Shown here in pieces: positions 34,020-42,900 of a DNA stretch of 64,000 bases. Position 1 is the stretch's first letter. Every line of letters starts with the position of its first letter. The stretch lies in assembly GCA_964017125.1 (NCBI GenBank), contig OZ024916.1:62001-126000 (forward strand), in the 5' to 3' direction. The DNA comes from Flabesymbios commensalis. Its lineage: Eukaryota; Annelida; Polychaeta; Terebellida; Flabelligeridae. Both the position numbers and the translations under genes were made by a program. A model generated the notes under the pieces. The model did not search any database. It saw only the letters and a program-made list of their open reading frames with translations, and was not told where the DNA came from.

Positions 34020-34503
34020 TGTTGGCTTTCGGTGGGGATCTTGCTTTCTTCACCCAGCCCCAGGTGTTGTTTACACATGCCACTGGTTTGCTTACTGTAC
34101 GTAGTAGGATCTTGCTTTCGTGGCCGGTAATAGTTATTATACTTTATATTTTTTCACGAATTACCGGACCGAATATGCTTTAATGTATAGTATTTTTAAC
34201 GATATGTACACACAATAAATCAATAAAAAAATAAGAAATATTAGCCTATGATTATCACCTGAATTCTTCCTGTATATCCTGAGTATAGGCTTGCTTTCTG
34301 TGCGGGGATCTTGCTTTCGTCGCCGGTAATAGTTATTATACCGATCTAAATATATATTTGAATATACATTATTTACTAGCGATATATGCGCATGATAAAT
34401 CAATATAAAAGTAAGGTTTAAGTTTTGAACTCTGCCTATAAACGCTTGCTTTCGGTGCGGGGATCTTGCTTTCGGCAATTGGCTTGCTTTCGGGTTTCAT
34501 CAT
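34020..34503 (-). repeat. right terminal inverted repeat
   Basis: Reverse-complement copies of the GAAAGCAAG motif (as CTTGCTTTC) occur at about 34043, 34108, 34290, 34312, 34444, 34465 and 34482, with CGGTGCGGGGAT and CGCCGGTAATAGTTATTATA spacers that match the left arm. It ends in TTGCTTTCGGGTTTCATCAT. Confidence 0.85.
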
Positions 34504-35399
34504 TACTGTAGGGAATTATATTTTTTATGAGTAAGAAAAACATTTCTTATAACGTATAATTCATGAGATCACATCAATCGGAAAAAATCATCTCTGATCA
34601 CACTTCACAGGTATATTTAGGAAGCAACTCACATATCACATGTAATTGCCCAAATCACAGATCACAGCTAATTACAAGCCCCAATAACTTATCACGGTTA
34701 TAATAGGCGCAAATAACTGATAACGTAATAGGTATAATAATTTCCCCCCTCATCTTATAAGCTTTTGGGTTTGTTGGTGGAAAATGTGGCGGGAAATGTC
34801 TGCATAGCAGCAGCTACGCCATAGCACCTGCTAAAAAACTGGCCCAGCAAACAAAAAAAACATTTTGTATAACATTTGTGCAATGCTGGACCAACGTCGA
34901 ATTTTGGGATTAGTTGTCTATTTTTCATAAACAACACAATTTTTCGTCATTTGAAAAGCTAAAGATTAGGCTACATCAACAATTCCAGTTTATAATGAAT
35001 TAAAAATAAAGTTTAGGGGCGTACTTCAAAAATAGCAGCTGCTGTTGTATGATACCGTAGTAAGAGTATATTCTCATTTTTATATCATTTATTAGACATT
35101 GTCACATTAAATTTCTGTAAAAGTGGTGATAATCCACCATTGCCAACAGAAATATTACCCGACACAGTAATTAAGTATTAAAGGGATTCAGGACGTGAGG
35201 TAGGCCTACCCGTACTGTCAGTGGTGGATCCAGAGGCCTCCAGAGGGTCCCAAAAACATCTGCGACGGAATTAGGGCTCAGCCTCTAATCATTGTCAAAA
35301 GGCAATATCATTTGAAAATAAATTTAAACCATAACTTCAAAAAGGTTGACTTCACTATATCTCATGACCATTTATTTCAATGTTAGATAGATATTTCCA
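34504..35399. other. no recognised gene
   Basis: AT-rich DNA right of the large element. A GATCACA-rich tract at 34570-34660 resembles the left flank. The phrase CAGTGGTGGATCCAGAGGCC at 35220 resembles the CAGTGGCGGATCCAG hAT-like end, but no partner end was found. Confidence 0.45.
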
Positions 35400-35728
35400 G
35401 AAAGTCAAATAATAATGGCCGCCATTTTGAATTTGATGGAGTTGAATTTTTGCAGAGCACATCCCCACCTTAATCTGCACATTTTATTCCATTGTAATGG
35501 TCTAGCTATCTGGCACGGTTTTCCAGATATTACACATAGGAAATAATGGCAGCAAGTCTCCTTTTTTGAATGTGATCGGGTTGACATTTTGCAGGGCATA
35601 TCCCTCCCTAGCTGAAACCGCATGTTTTATTCTATGTTAATGGTCTGGCTATTTGGCACGGTTTTCCAGAAATCACACATATTAAGGTTAATGATGGCCG
35701 CAAGTTGGCCATTTCAAATTTGCTCAAG
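35400..35728. repeat. about 140-bp tandem repeat, 2.3 copies
   Basis: AATGGCCGCCATTTTGAATT, AATGGCAGCAAGTCTCCTTT and GATGGCCGCAAGTTGGCCAT start successive units. Each unit goes on with TGGCACGGTTTTCCAGA and a CACAT(A/T) end. No gene. Confidence 0.75.
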
Positions 35729-36274
35729 TTAAAATTCTTCAAGCGCTGGAATATTTTTGTATAAGCCATGGAGATCAAAGGTTTTTTTTCATTTTGAAAT
35801 CATCATAAATGTCTTAATTAGTTAGCTCTTTCCGACTCATTTGAATACCTTTTGTTATGGGTCTACGTAGCCATGTCGTCCTCTCCAAGACCGTGGATTG
35901 ATGTATTTGCTTCACCCAAAAAATTCAACATGGCGGTGTCTTCAGAGCGATCTCGACCCCAAGGTCCAAAAAATGTCCATAACTTTTTAATGACGGAGCT
36001 GAGCATGCGGGCATGGAACTAAAATGTTACTAATTCTAAAAAAAAACTTTTTTCCACCTGATTATTCAGGGACAATTCTTAGATATGATCTTCCAAACAA
36101 ATGTCCCACGATTTTGTACAGGGTCAATCTGTGGCTGAAATCTGGGGCTAGGGTCTACGGCCATTATAAATATTTATTTTTTTCAGTGCCAAGACCTCTT
36201 TATACATTAGAATCTAATGTCTACAGACGTCAGATTTTGATGTATAAAGACAGTCCCCGCGCTTAAAGGGTTAA
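35729..36274 (+). mobile_element. TTAA-CCCTT MITE with a nested insertion
   Basis: A degenerate left end at TTAA (35729-35732), then AAGCGCTGGAATATTTTTGT, AAATCATCATAAATGTCTTA and TTATGGGTCTACG. After a 283-bp insert come CGGCCATTATAAATATTT, the TCTGACG-type palindrome (AATGTCTACAGACGTCAGAT) and the right end CCCCGCGCTTAAAGGGTTAA at 36274. It belongs to the multi-copy family best seen at 36576-36824. Confidence 0.8.
35868..36150. mobile_element. 283-bp repeat nested in a MITE, GGGTCTACG flanks
   Basis: A 9-bp direct repeat GGGTCTACG borders it (35859-35867 and 36151-36159). Tips TAGCC and GGCTA are inverted. A second copy, about 75-80% alike by eye, is at 50139-50441 (ATTGATGTATTTGCTT, GAGCTGAGCATGCGGG, CCCACGATTTTGTAC shared). 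Probably a hAT-like non-autonomous element with an 8-bp duplication plus one chance match. Confidence 0.8.
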
Positions 36275-36575
36275 AGGGACAGTATATGTTGACATGTCAA
36301 TTTTAAAAATTCAATTTATATGAAGCTATATACCCTATACCGATCTTAAATAAAAATAAATCTTAAAAAAATCAAAAGCACTGAAAAATACTAGTTTTAT
36401 TTTCAAATTATATATTGCCATGTAAACAAAAGTTGGTGCATTTTACAACAATTTATACAGCAAATACCAATGTCTCTGGCTGACCACATAAAAGACACCG
36501 CCTAATTGTCTGAAATTTAGGCCATAAGGGGCTTGATACGCTATATCACCTAGCGTAGTGCACTACCCTAGAGTA
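36275..36575. other. AT-rich spacer between MITEs
   Basis: It begins AAAGGGACAGTATATG, reminiscent of the AGGGACTGG MITE end, but no matching right end was found. No gene. Confidence 0.4.
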
Positions 36576-36824
36576 TTAACCCTTAAAGCGCTGGATTAAT
36601 TTTGTATAAATCCTGGAAGCCAAGGGGTATATTTCAAATTGAAATCATCATAACTGTCTTAGTCAGCTCTTTGCGATTCATTTGAATACCTATGTTATGG
36701 GTCTACAACGATTAGAAATATTTTTACCCTTACAGCACGTGGATAAACTTTAGTCATCAGAATCTGACATCTACAGACGTCAGATTCTGATGACTAAAGT
36801 CTATCCCCGCGCTGTAAGGGTTAA
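36576..36824 (+). mobile_element. TTAA-CCCTT MITE, reference copy
   Basis: 249 bp from TTAA to TTAA. It reads TTAACCCTTAAAGCGCTG at the left and CCCGCGCTGTAAGGGTTAA at the right, with an internal perfect palindrome around AGAATCTGACATC-TACA-GACGTCAGATTCT and a tail of ACTTTAGTC/GACTAAAGT arms. Further copies on either strand lie at 35729, 39974, 40511, 44388, 48761, 49552 and (decayed) 50707. The TTAA borders suggest a piggyBac-type mobiliser. Noncoding. Confidence 0.9.
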
Positions 36825-37387
36825 AGATTCTTATTGTGATGGATTACACATCTTATTTAATTAATTTGATTCAAATCATTCAATGTATAATCATGCGACA
36901 AAGAGTCCTTAAGAGGATAAACAAATGCATTATGCCGCATCAATGGTGGGGCAACGTCTAAAACATTGCTATTGCTATGCAATAATACAGCATTCAGGCA
37001 GTATTAAGTCAAAGCCCTAGATCTGACGAGATTTTGTTAAAAAGTTTAGCTAAGAGTTACTTGTTGCAGGCGTGCAACAGTTCATATTAACCCTTGACCT
37101 GCTAGAACTGCTATATAGTATATATATAGCCTATATATACGATGCAACACGCATGATTTGCAGCGCCACATGGTGAATGCGGCGGCAATTTGCGTTGCAA
37201 CAGGTTCGGACATTGTTTTACCAATAGTCCTTAGTGACAAAAATGCCCCCAAAACAAGAATATTTTGCAAAATTAGAACGTTTGACATCTATTTTTAACC
37301 TCTTTTAAAATTATTTTACTCTTTTTGGTAAAAATAAATTAAATAATTAAACAAAGATTTTTATTCGGTGTGTGCATCATAATTATA
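36825..37387. other. no recognised gene
   Basis: AT-rich DNA with an (ATATATAGC)-like patch at 37118-37135. The 68-codon minus-strand frame at 37288-37082 has no recognisable motif. Confidence 0.45.
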
Positions 37388-37496
37388 CCCAGAAAACACA
37401 AGGCATTGAGCCGATGTTGTTTTATTGTTGGGCCACTGTCTATGACGCTAGCCCAACATTAAAACAACATTGGCTCAATGCCTCATGATTGCTGGG
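37388..37496. mobile_element. 109-bp palindromic MITE (CCCAG...CTGGG)
   Basis: Inverted ends CCCAGAAAACACAAGGCATT and AATGCCTCATGATTGCTGGG, with inner arms CCGATGTTGTTTTATTGTTG and CAACATTAAAACAACATTGG. A related copy is at 54059-54157. Flanking ATA on both sides may be a 3-bp target duplication. Confidence 0.8.
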
Positions 37497-37619
37497 ATAT
37501 ATTAGCAATTTTCTATTCCAAGTTGTAATTTCCTAGACATCTCTATTATTTATGCATAAATATTTTGCTAATCAATTACAAATTTGATTAGCAAATGGGC
37601 AGAATTGCATAGTATTTTG

Positions 37620-37945
37620 TGATACTAAACAATTTTTTCTCTGATATATATATAATTTATTTATATATATATAATTGTTTTCAAGCGTCAAACCAAATAA
37701 AATGTCAGAGATTGATCACATTGTATAGATAGGAAGGGTATTCCCCCCACCCTATCTATAGGGTTTTCAAGCAAGCTTCAAACCAAATTAAATGCCACTA
37801 ACATTGATCACATTGTATAGATAGGAAGGGTATTCCCCCTACCCTGGACCAGGGGTAATACCCTTCCTATCTATACGGTTTTCAAGCAAGCTTCAAACCA
37901 AATTAAATGCCACTGACATTGATCGCATTGTTTCTTTATTTTTCG
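37620..37945. repeat. direct and inverted repeats with a 60-bp hairpin
   Basis: TTTTCAAGCAAGCTTCAAAC and AAATGCCACTAACATTGATC occur twice or more as direct repeats. Between them, TAGATAGGAAGGGTATTCCC is followed by GGGGTAATACCCTTCCTATC, a hairpin with a stem of roughly 28 bp centred near 37852. Confidence 0.8.
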
Positions 37946-38186
37946 CAATTTGAAGCTGAAAATTCACCAATGCCAATACAATTTCCAGCTTCAAATTATG
38001 AAAAGTATATCTATTGATAAAAAAAAGACAGTTCTCAAATTGAATTATTTGATTAAATGAGCATCCACCACAAACAAATTGATCAATTTCAGATGCATTT
38101 GACTAAGCACGAAAATTGTGTATACATGTATATACAGTCCTAACAGCACAGGCACTGCTATTCAACTTCACTCTGTATGATGTAAA

Positions 38187-38259
38187 TTTATTTGTTTATT
38201 CCAGTTTAACTGATACTGGAATCAGAGATTGATGTGTCTGTTTATTGTTACAGTTTATT
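38187..38259 (-). terminator. cluster of AATAAA signals downstream of MED4
   Basis: On the minus strand AATAAA occurs at 38187-38192, 38195-38200, 38241-38246 and 38254-38259. These would be the first cluster of polyadenylation signals beyond the 72-bp array, so a long MED4 3' UTR could include that array. A nearer AATAAA overlaps the stop codon itself (39696-39701). Which is used cannot be told from sequence. Confidence 0.45.
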
Positions 38260-38290
38260 CCCACTTGAGCTACTGCTTAAGTGATTTTTC
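38205..38290 (-). repeat. degenerate copies of the MED4 last-exon end
   Basis: The minus strand reads AGCAGTAGCTCAAGTGGGA then ATAAACTGTAA, against MED4's own AGCAGTAGCTCGAGCGACGA then ATAAACTGTAA at the stop codon. A second piece, CTCTGATTCCAGTATCAG, mimics CTCTGATTCCAGTAGCAG. They imply that the terminal exon end was duplicated downstream. Confidence 0.75.
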
Positions 38291-38320
38291 ACTTCTATAA
38301 ACTGGTTTCAGAAGTGCTTA

Positions 38321-38566
38321 TTAACCCTTATGCTGCCGAATTTTTCTGACTATTTTTCATTCATTTAAAGCAGAAATTGCTAACGCAATTTCCGGCTCCA
38401 AATGACGAAAAATAATCATTTTTATTCACAAATATACATCTTCAAAATGTAATTAATAGCTTAACTAAGCATCCATCACAAAACATTTTAGCAATTTGAG
38501 TTGAATTTATTGGTATGAAATTTGCTTGAAAACGGATATATTCGGTACCGGCAGCATAAGAGTTAA
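38321..38566 (+). mobile_element. TTAA MITE, TATGCTGCCG subfamily
   Basis: 246 bp bounded by TTAA, with ends TTAACCCTTATGCTGCCG and CGGCAGCATAAGAGTTAA. Internal arms AGCAGAAATTGCTAACGC and TTAGCAATTTGAG are loosely related. A second copy starts at 43457, itself carrying another MITE. Older scraps (38000-38100) share CAATTTCCAGCTTCAAAT. Confidence 0.85.
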
Positions 38567-38574
38567 ATTCACAG

Positions 38575-39655
38575 AGATAGCACTAAAGTCGACATCAGTG
38601 CTTTGGGAGCTAAGCTGCTGTTGGAATCAGTCTGCGTGAATCCCAGAGATAGCAATAAAGTCAACATCAGTGCTTTAGGGGCTAAGCTGCTCCCGAAATA
38701 TGTCTGCGTGAATCACAGAGATAGCACTACAGTCGACATCAGTGCTTTAGGAGCTAAGCTGCTCCTGGAATCAGTCTGCATGAATCACAGAGATAGCACT
38801 AAAGTTGACATCAGTACTTTAGGAGCTAAGCTGCTCCTGGAATCAGTCTGCGTGAATCACAGAGATAGCACTAAAGTCGACATCAGTGCTTTAGGGGCTA
38901 AGCTGCTCCCGAAATATGTCTGCGTGAATCACAGAGATAGCACTACTGTCGACATCAGTGCTTTAGGAGCTCAGCTGCTCCTGGAATCAGTCTGCGTGAA
39001 TCACAGAGATAGCACTAAAGTCGACATCAGTGCTTTAGGAGCTAAGCTGCTCCCGGAATATGTCTGCGTGAATCACAGAGATAGCACTACAGTCGACATC
39101 AGTGCTTTAGGAGCTAAGCTGCTCCCGGAATATGTCTGCGTGAATCACAGAGATAGCACTACAGTCGACATCAGTGCTTTAGGAGCTCAGCTGCTCCTGG
39201 AATCAGTCTGCGTGAATCAGCCTGAGTGAATCACAGAGATAGCACTACAGTCGACATCAGTGCTTTAGGAGCTAAGCTGCTCCCGGAATATGTCTGCGTG
39301 AATCACAGAGATAGCACTACAGTCGACATCAGTGCATTAGGAGCTAAGCTGCTCCTGGAATCAGTCTGCATGAATCACAGAGATAGCACTAAAGTTGACA
39401 TCAGTGCTTTAGGAGCTAAGCTGCTCCTGGAATCAGTCTGCATGAATCACAGAGATAGCACTACAGTCGACATCAGTGCTTTAGGAGCTAAGCTGCTCCT
39501 GGAATCAGCCTGCGTGAATCACAGAGATAGCACTACAGTCGACATCAGTGTTTTAGGAGCTAAGCTGCTCCTGGAATCAGTCTGCGTGAATCACAGAGAT
39601 AGCACTACAGTCGACATCAGTGCTTTAGGAGCTAAGCTGCTCCTGGAATCAGACT
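38575..39655. repeat. 72-bp minisatellite just downstream of MED4
   Basis: About fifteen units of 72 bp: GTGAATCACAGAGATAGCAC, TACAGTCGACATCAGTGCTT, TAGGAGCTAAGCTGCTCC and TGGAATCAGTCTGC. Because 72 is a multiple of three, the plus strand is open for over 350 codons in one phase (two frames, split near 39227), which is a repeat artefact. The minus-strand reading CTGATTCCAGGAGCAG resembles MED4's CTGATTCCAGTAGCAG at the end of its last exon. It sits 40 bp beyond the MED4 stop, where a 3' UTR would be. Confidence 0.93.
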
Positions 39656-39696
39656 GCATGACATAGATTTATAAGTCTACTATTCAGGATTACAGT

Positions 39697-39917
39697 TTAT
39701 TCGTCGCTCGAGCTACTGCTACTGGAATCAGAGCTCATAATCTCCTCCTCCTTCACCCCGTGACCCCCGTGACCTTTGGAGTCGAAGCCTTGAGTTGCAG
39801 TGTGCAGACTGCTGCCACCGCCCCCTTGCATTCCATCCATATTACTTTGCCACGACATTCCAGATGATGCCTGCTGTTGCTGCTGCTGTCGCTGCATCTG
39901 AGCCATGGGGATGTCGT
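39697..39917 (-). CDS. MED4: MED4 exon 6 (C-terminus and stop)
   Basis: 221 nt after acceptor TTTATTTGTTTCAG. Encodes DDIPMAQMQ, a short poly-Gln run, [13 protein letters not shown], a Gly-rich stretch and the end [18 protein letters not shown], then TAA. Human MED4 ends VEIMSTDSSSSSSESD, so the acidic/Ser tail is conserved. An AATAAA polyadenylation signal overlaps the stop codon (39696-39701). A TTAA MITE (39974-40206) lies 57 bp inside the preceding intron. Confidence 0.93.
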
Positions 39918-42900
39918 CTGAAACAAATAAATAATGGTAATTTCTCTGGAGGAATCCCACAAAAAGTTCAATTTTAACCCTTAAAACGCTGAAATAATTT
40001 TGCTCAAACCATGGAGACCAAAGGGTTTCTTTCAATATGAAATGATCAAAAATGTCTTAGTTAGCTCTTCCCGCTTTATTTGAATACATCTGTTATTATA
40101 AATGTCTTAATTCTTTCTGTGCCAGGACGGTTTTTATACGTTATTCTGACATCTGTAGATGACAGATTCTGACGTATAAAGACGGTCCCGGCGCTGAAAG
40201 GGTTAAGCGCTTAAAAAATTTTTTTACAGTGCTACCTGCACAAGGTTGTGCACTGGGCGTAATCAGGGGTGGTTGGAAATTCTTGTTTTCAAGGCGTCAT
40301 GCCTTTAGATTGATAAATACTGCATTATTTACAAAATAGTGGTGGTCACACAGACTGAGTGGTGGTCTTGACGCTGTGGGTCGGCGTGCCAGACACAAAT
40401 TAAGGGAGCGAAAACTTAAATAAGATATAACGGGCTAAATGATGAAAAGTAATTCTATTGATGAGCAAGAGTGTCAATGACAAAGAAGCTCATTCTCAAT
40501 TAGGGCATAAGTTAGCCCTCTTACAGTGCGGGGTTTGACTTTAGTCGTCAGAATCTGACGTCTGCAGATGTCAGATTCTGACGTATAAAAACCGTCCTGG
40601 CATTTCTAATGGCGGTAGACCCATAACATAGGTATTTAAATGAATCAGGAAGTGCTGACTAAGACGATTATGATGATTTCAAATAAAACAAGAGCACACT
40701 CGATAATAGCCCGCCACCGAATTATGATAAAGAAAGTAAAGACGAATGTCATCACGTAAATAACAACCCAAGATATAAATGGTATGGTAAACCAGCCGCT
40801 TTTCAAGTTATCGCGCCCACAAGGTCAAATTATGGACGTAAAATAAATGTGAAAAATCGCAATAAGTCGACCATTTTGATTTTTTTACCGGCCATTATTG
40901 AGCTTGTCCAAGAACTGCTTATTAGTAACATGCATAACAAACTTGAAGAGGATACTTGTGAAAATGTTGAAGTTATCGCGCCTACAAGGTCAAATTATTG
41001 ACGTAAAATGAGAAAAATCGCAATAAATAGGCCATTTTGAATTTTTTTTCAGCCATTATTGAACTTGTCCAAGAACTACTTATTAGTAACATGCATAACA
41101 AATTTGAAGAGGATATGTGAAAAACTTTTCAAGTTATCGCGCCCACAAGGTCAAATTATTGACGTAAAATGAGAAAAATCACAATAAATCGGCCATTTTT
41201 TTTTTTTTTCAGCCATTATTGAACTTTTCCAATAACTACTTATAAGTAAATAAATGAAATGAATCGGGCTTTAGGCCACCTTTGTGCACATATAGGCTAA
41301 ACTGGGCCAGGAGAACCTCCTGAGGATGGTGAGATGATTGAGATGACACTGTTCTCCAGACACAGGATTCGAAATTCGAGCCCTGGCGGTCTGAGGCCGA
41401 GCACGCTACCTCTCGGTCACGGAGGCTCCCCACAATACTAACTTTCACACGTGGATGGGGAAGAAACGATTTTGTTTCTTTCAAACCGCCGAGACCGGGA
41501 ACCGAACCCCGGACTCTGGCGTGAAAGGCAGCGGTGCTAACCACTACCCTAGGGCCCCCGCCCTACTTATAAGTAACATACATACCAAATTTTAAGAGAA
41601 TATGTGGAAAACTTTTCAAGTTATCGCGCCCACAGGGTCAAATTATTGACGTAAAATGAGAAAAATCGCAATAAATCGGCCATTTTTTTTTTTTTTTCGG
41701 CCATTATTGAACTTCTCCAAGAATTACTTATTAGTAATATGCATAACCAATTTGAAGAGGATATGTGAAAAACTTTTCAAGTTTTCGCGCCCACAAGGTC
41801 AAATTATTGACGTAAAATGTGAAAAATCGCAATAAATCGGCCATTTTTTTTTTTTTTCTGGCCATTATTGAACTTGTCCAAGAACTACTTATTAGTAACA
41901 TGCATAAACAATTTGAAGAGGATATGTGAAAAACTTTTCAACTTATCGCGCCCACAAGGTCAAATTATTGAGGTAAAATGTGAAAAAGCGCAATAAATCG
42001 GCCATTTTTTTTTTTTTTCGGCCATTATTGAACTTGTCCGAGAACTGGTCATTAGTAACATGCATAACAAATTTGAAAAGGATATGTGAAAAACTTTTCA
42101 AGTTATCGCGCCCACAAGGTCAAATTATTGACGTAAAATGTGAAAAATCGCAATAAATCGGCCATTTTTTTTTTTTTTCGGCCATTATTGAACTTGTCCG
42201 AGAACTGGTCATTAGAAACATGCATAACAAATTTGAAAAAGATACGTGAAAAACTTTTCAAGTTATCGCGCCCACAAGGGCAAATTATTGACGTAAAAGG
42301 TGAAAAATCGCAATAAGTCGGCTATTTTGAATTTTTTTTCAGCCATTATTGAACTTGTCCGAGAAGTGGTCATTAGTAACATGCAAAACAAATTTGGGAA
42401 GGAAACATGAAAAACTTTTCAAGTTATCGCGCCCACAAGTAAATGTTAACGCCGACGCCGACGCCGAACTTCAATTGCAATAGCCCACCTTTTTTAATTA
42501 AAATTAAAAGGCGGGCTAAAAACACCTTTGGTTTTCATAAATAAATTCAGCACTTTAAGAGTTAATTACGAATTGAAATTTCTACAACCTGTGAGGATGT
42601 TCTATGCACAAGCACGCGCTCTTTCAAATAAAAATGAAATCCGCCTAAAATTGGGAAGGAGAAGCATTTCTTGTGAATGGTCTTTATTAGGACATAAGTT
42701 AATTATCGGTGAGAGTTAAAATCCCGTGAGGAAGTTCTATGCACAGACCCCTTCAAACAAACCAAGCAAAATTGAAATCGAATAAGAATTGAGGGAGGAG
42801 AATTTATTGTGATTTGTGGACAGAGTGTCCTAACTAGGTCAAAATTAATTAATAATTAAAATTTCTGAAATCCGCGAAGAAGTTCTATGCACAGGCCCTT

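Larger units (their letters stand above)
24361..34503. mobile_element. 10.1-kb inverted-repeat element with GAAAGCAAG ends
   Basis: The left end ATGATGAAACCCGAAAGCAA is exactly mirrored at the right end by TTGCTTTCGGGTTTCATCAT. Both ends hold a cluster of GAAAGCAAG motifs (24370-24600 and 26590-26875 direct; 34040-34490 reversed), with matching spacers such as TTTATATTGATTTATCATG and TTTAGATCGGTAT. Paired sequence recurs further in: TAGGCCTGTGAAGGCCT at 27592 mirrors AGGCCTTCACAGGCCTA at 33328. The body is tandem and dispersed repeats with no recognised transposase. It looks like a very large non-autonomous DNA transposon or fold-back. No target duplication was found at the tips. Confidence 0.7.

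Noticed and set aside
24361-34503. Polinton/Maverick or Helitron for the 10.1-kb element
   Set aside because: No polymerase B, integrase, capsid or Rep/helicase motif was seen. Helitrons lack inverted terminal repeats, and the expected 6-bp Polinton duplication is absent.
38603-39666. 208- and 146-codon plus-strand frames with 24-residue repeats
   Set aside because: A 72-bp minisatellite keeps one phase open. No start context, splice support or known repeat protein; it lies in the 3' region of MED4 on the opposite strand.
39697-40035. Single-exon 112-residue protein starting at 40035
   Set aside because: Upstream residues are intron and MITE; the TTTCAG acceptor at 39918 and the phase with exon 5 show it is MED4 exon 6.
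41236-41544. 102-codon minus-strand frame
   Set aside because: Entirely within the tRNA-derived SINE; its boxes and target duplication explain the sequence.
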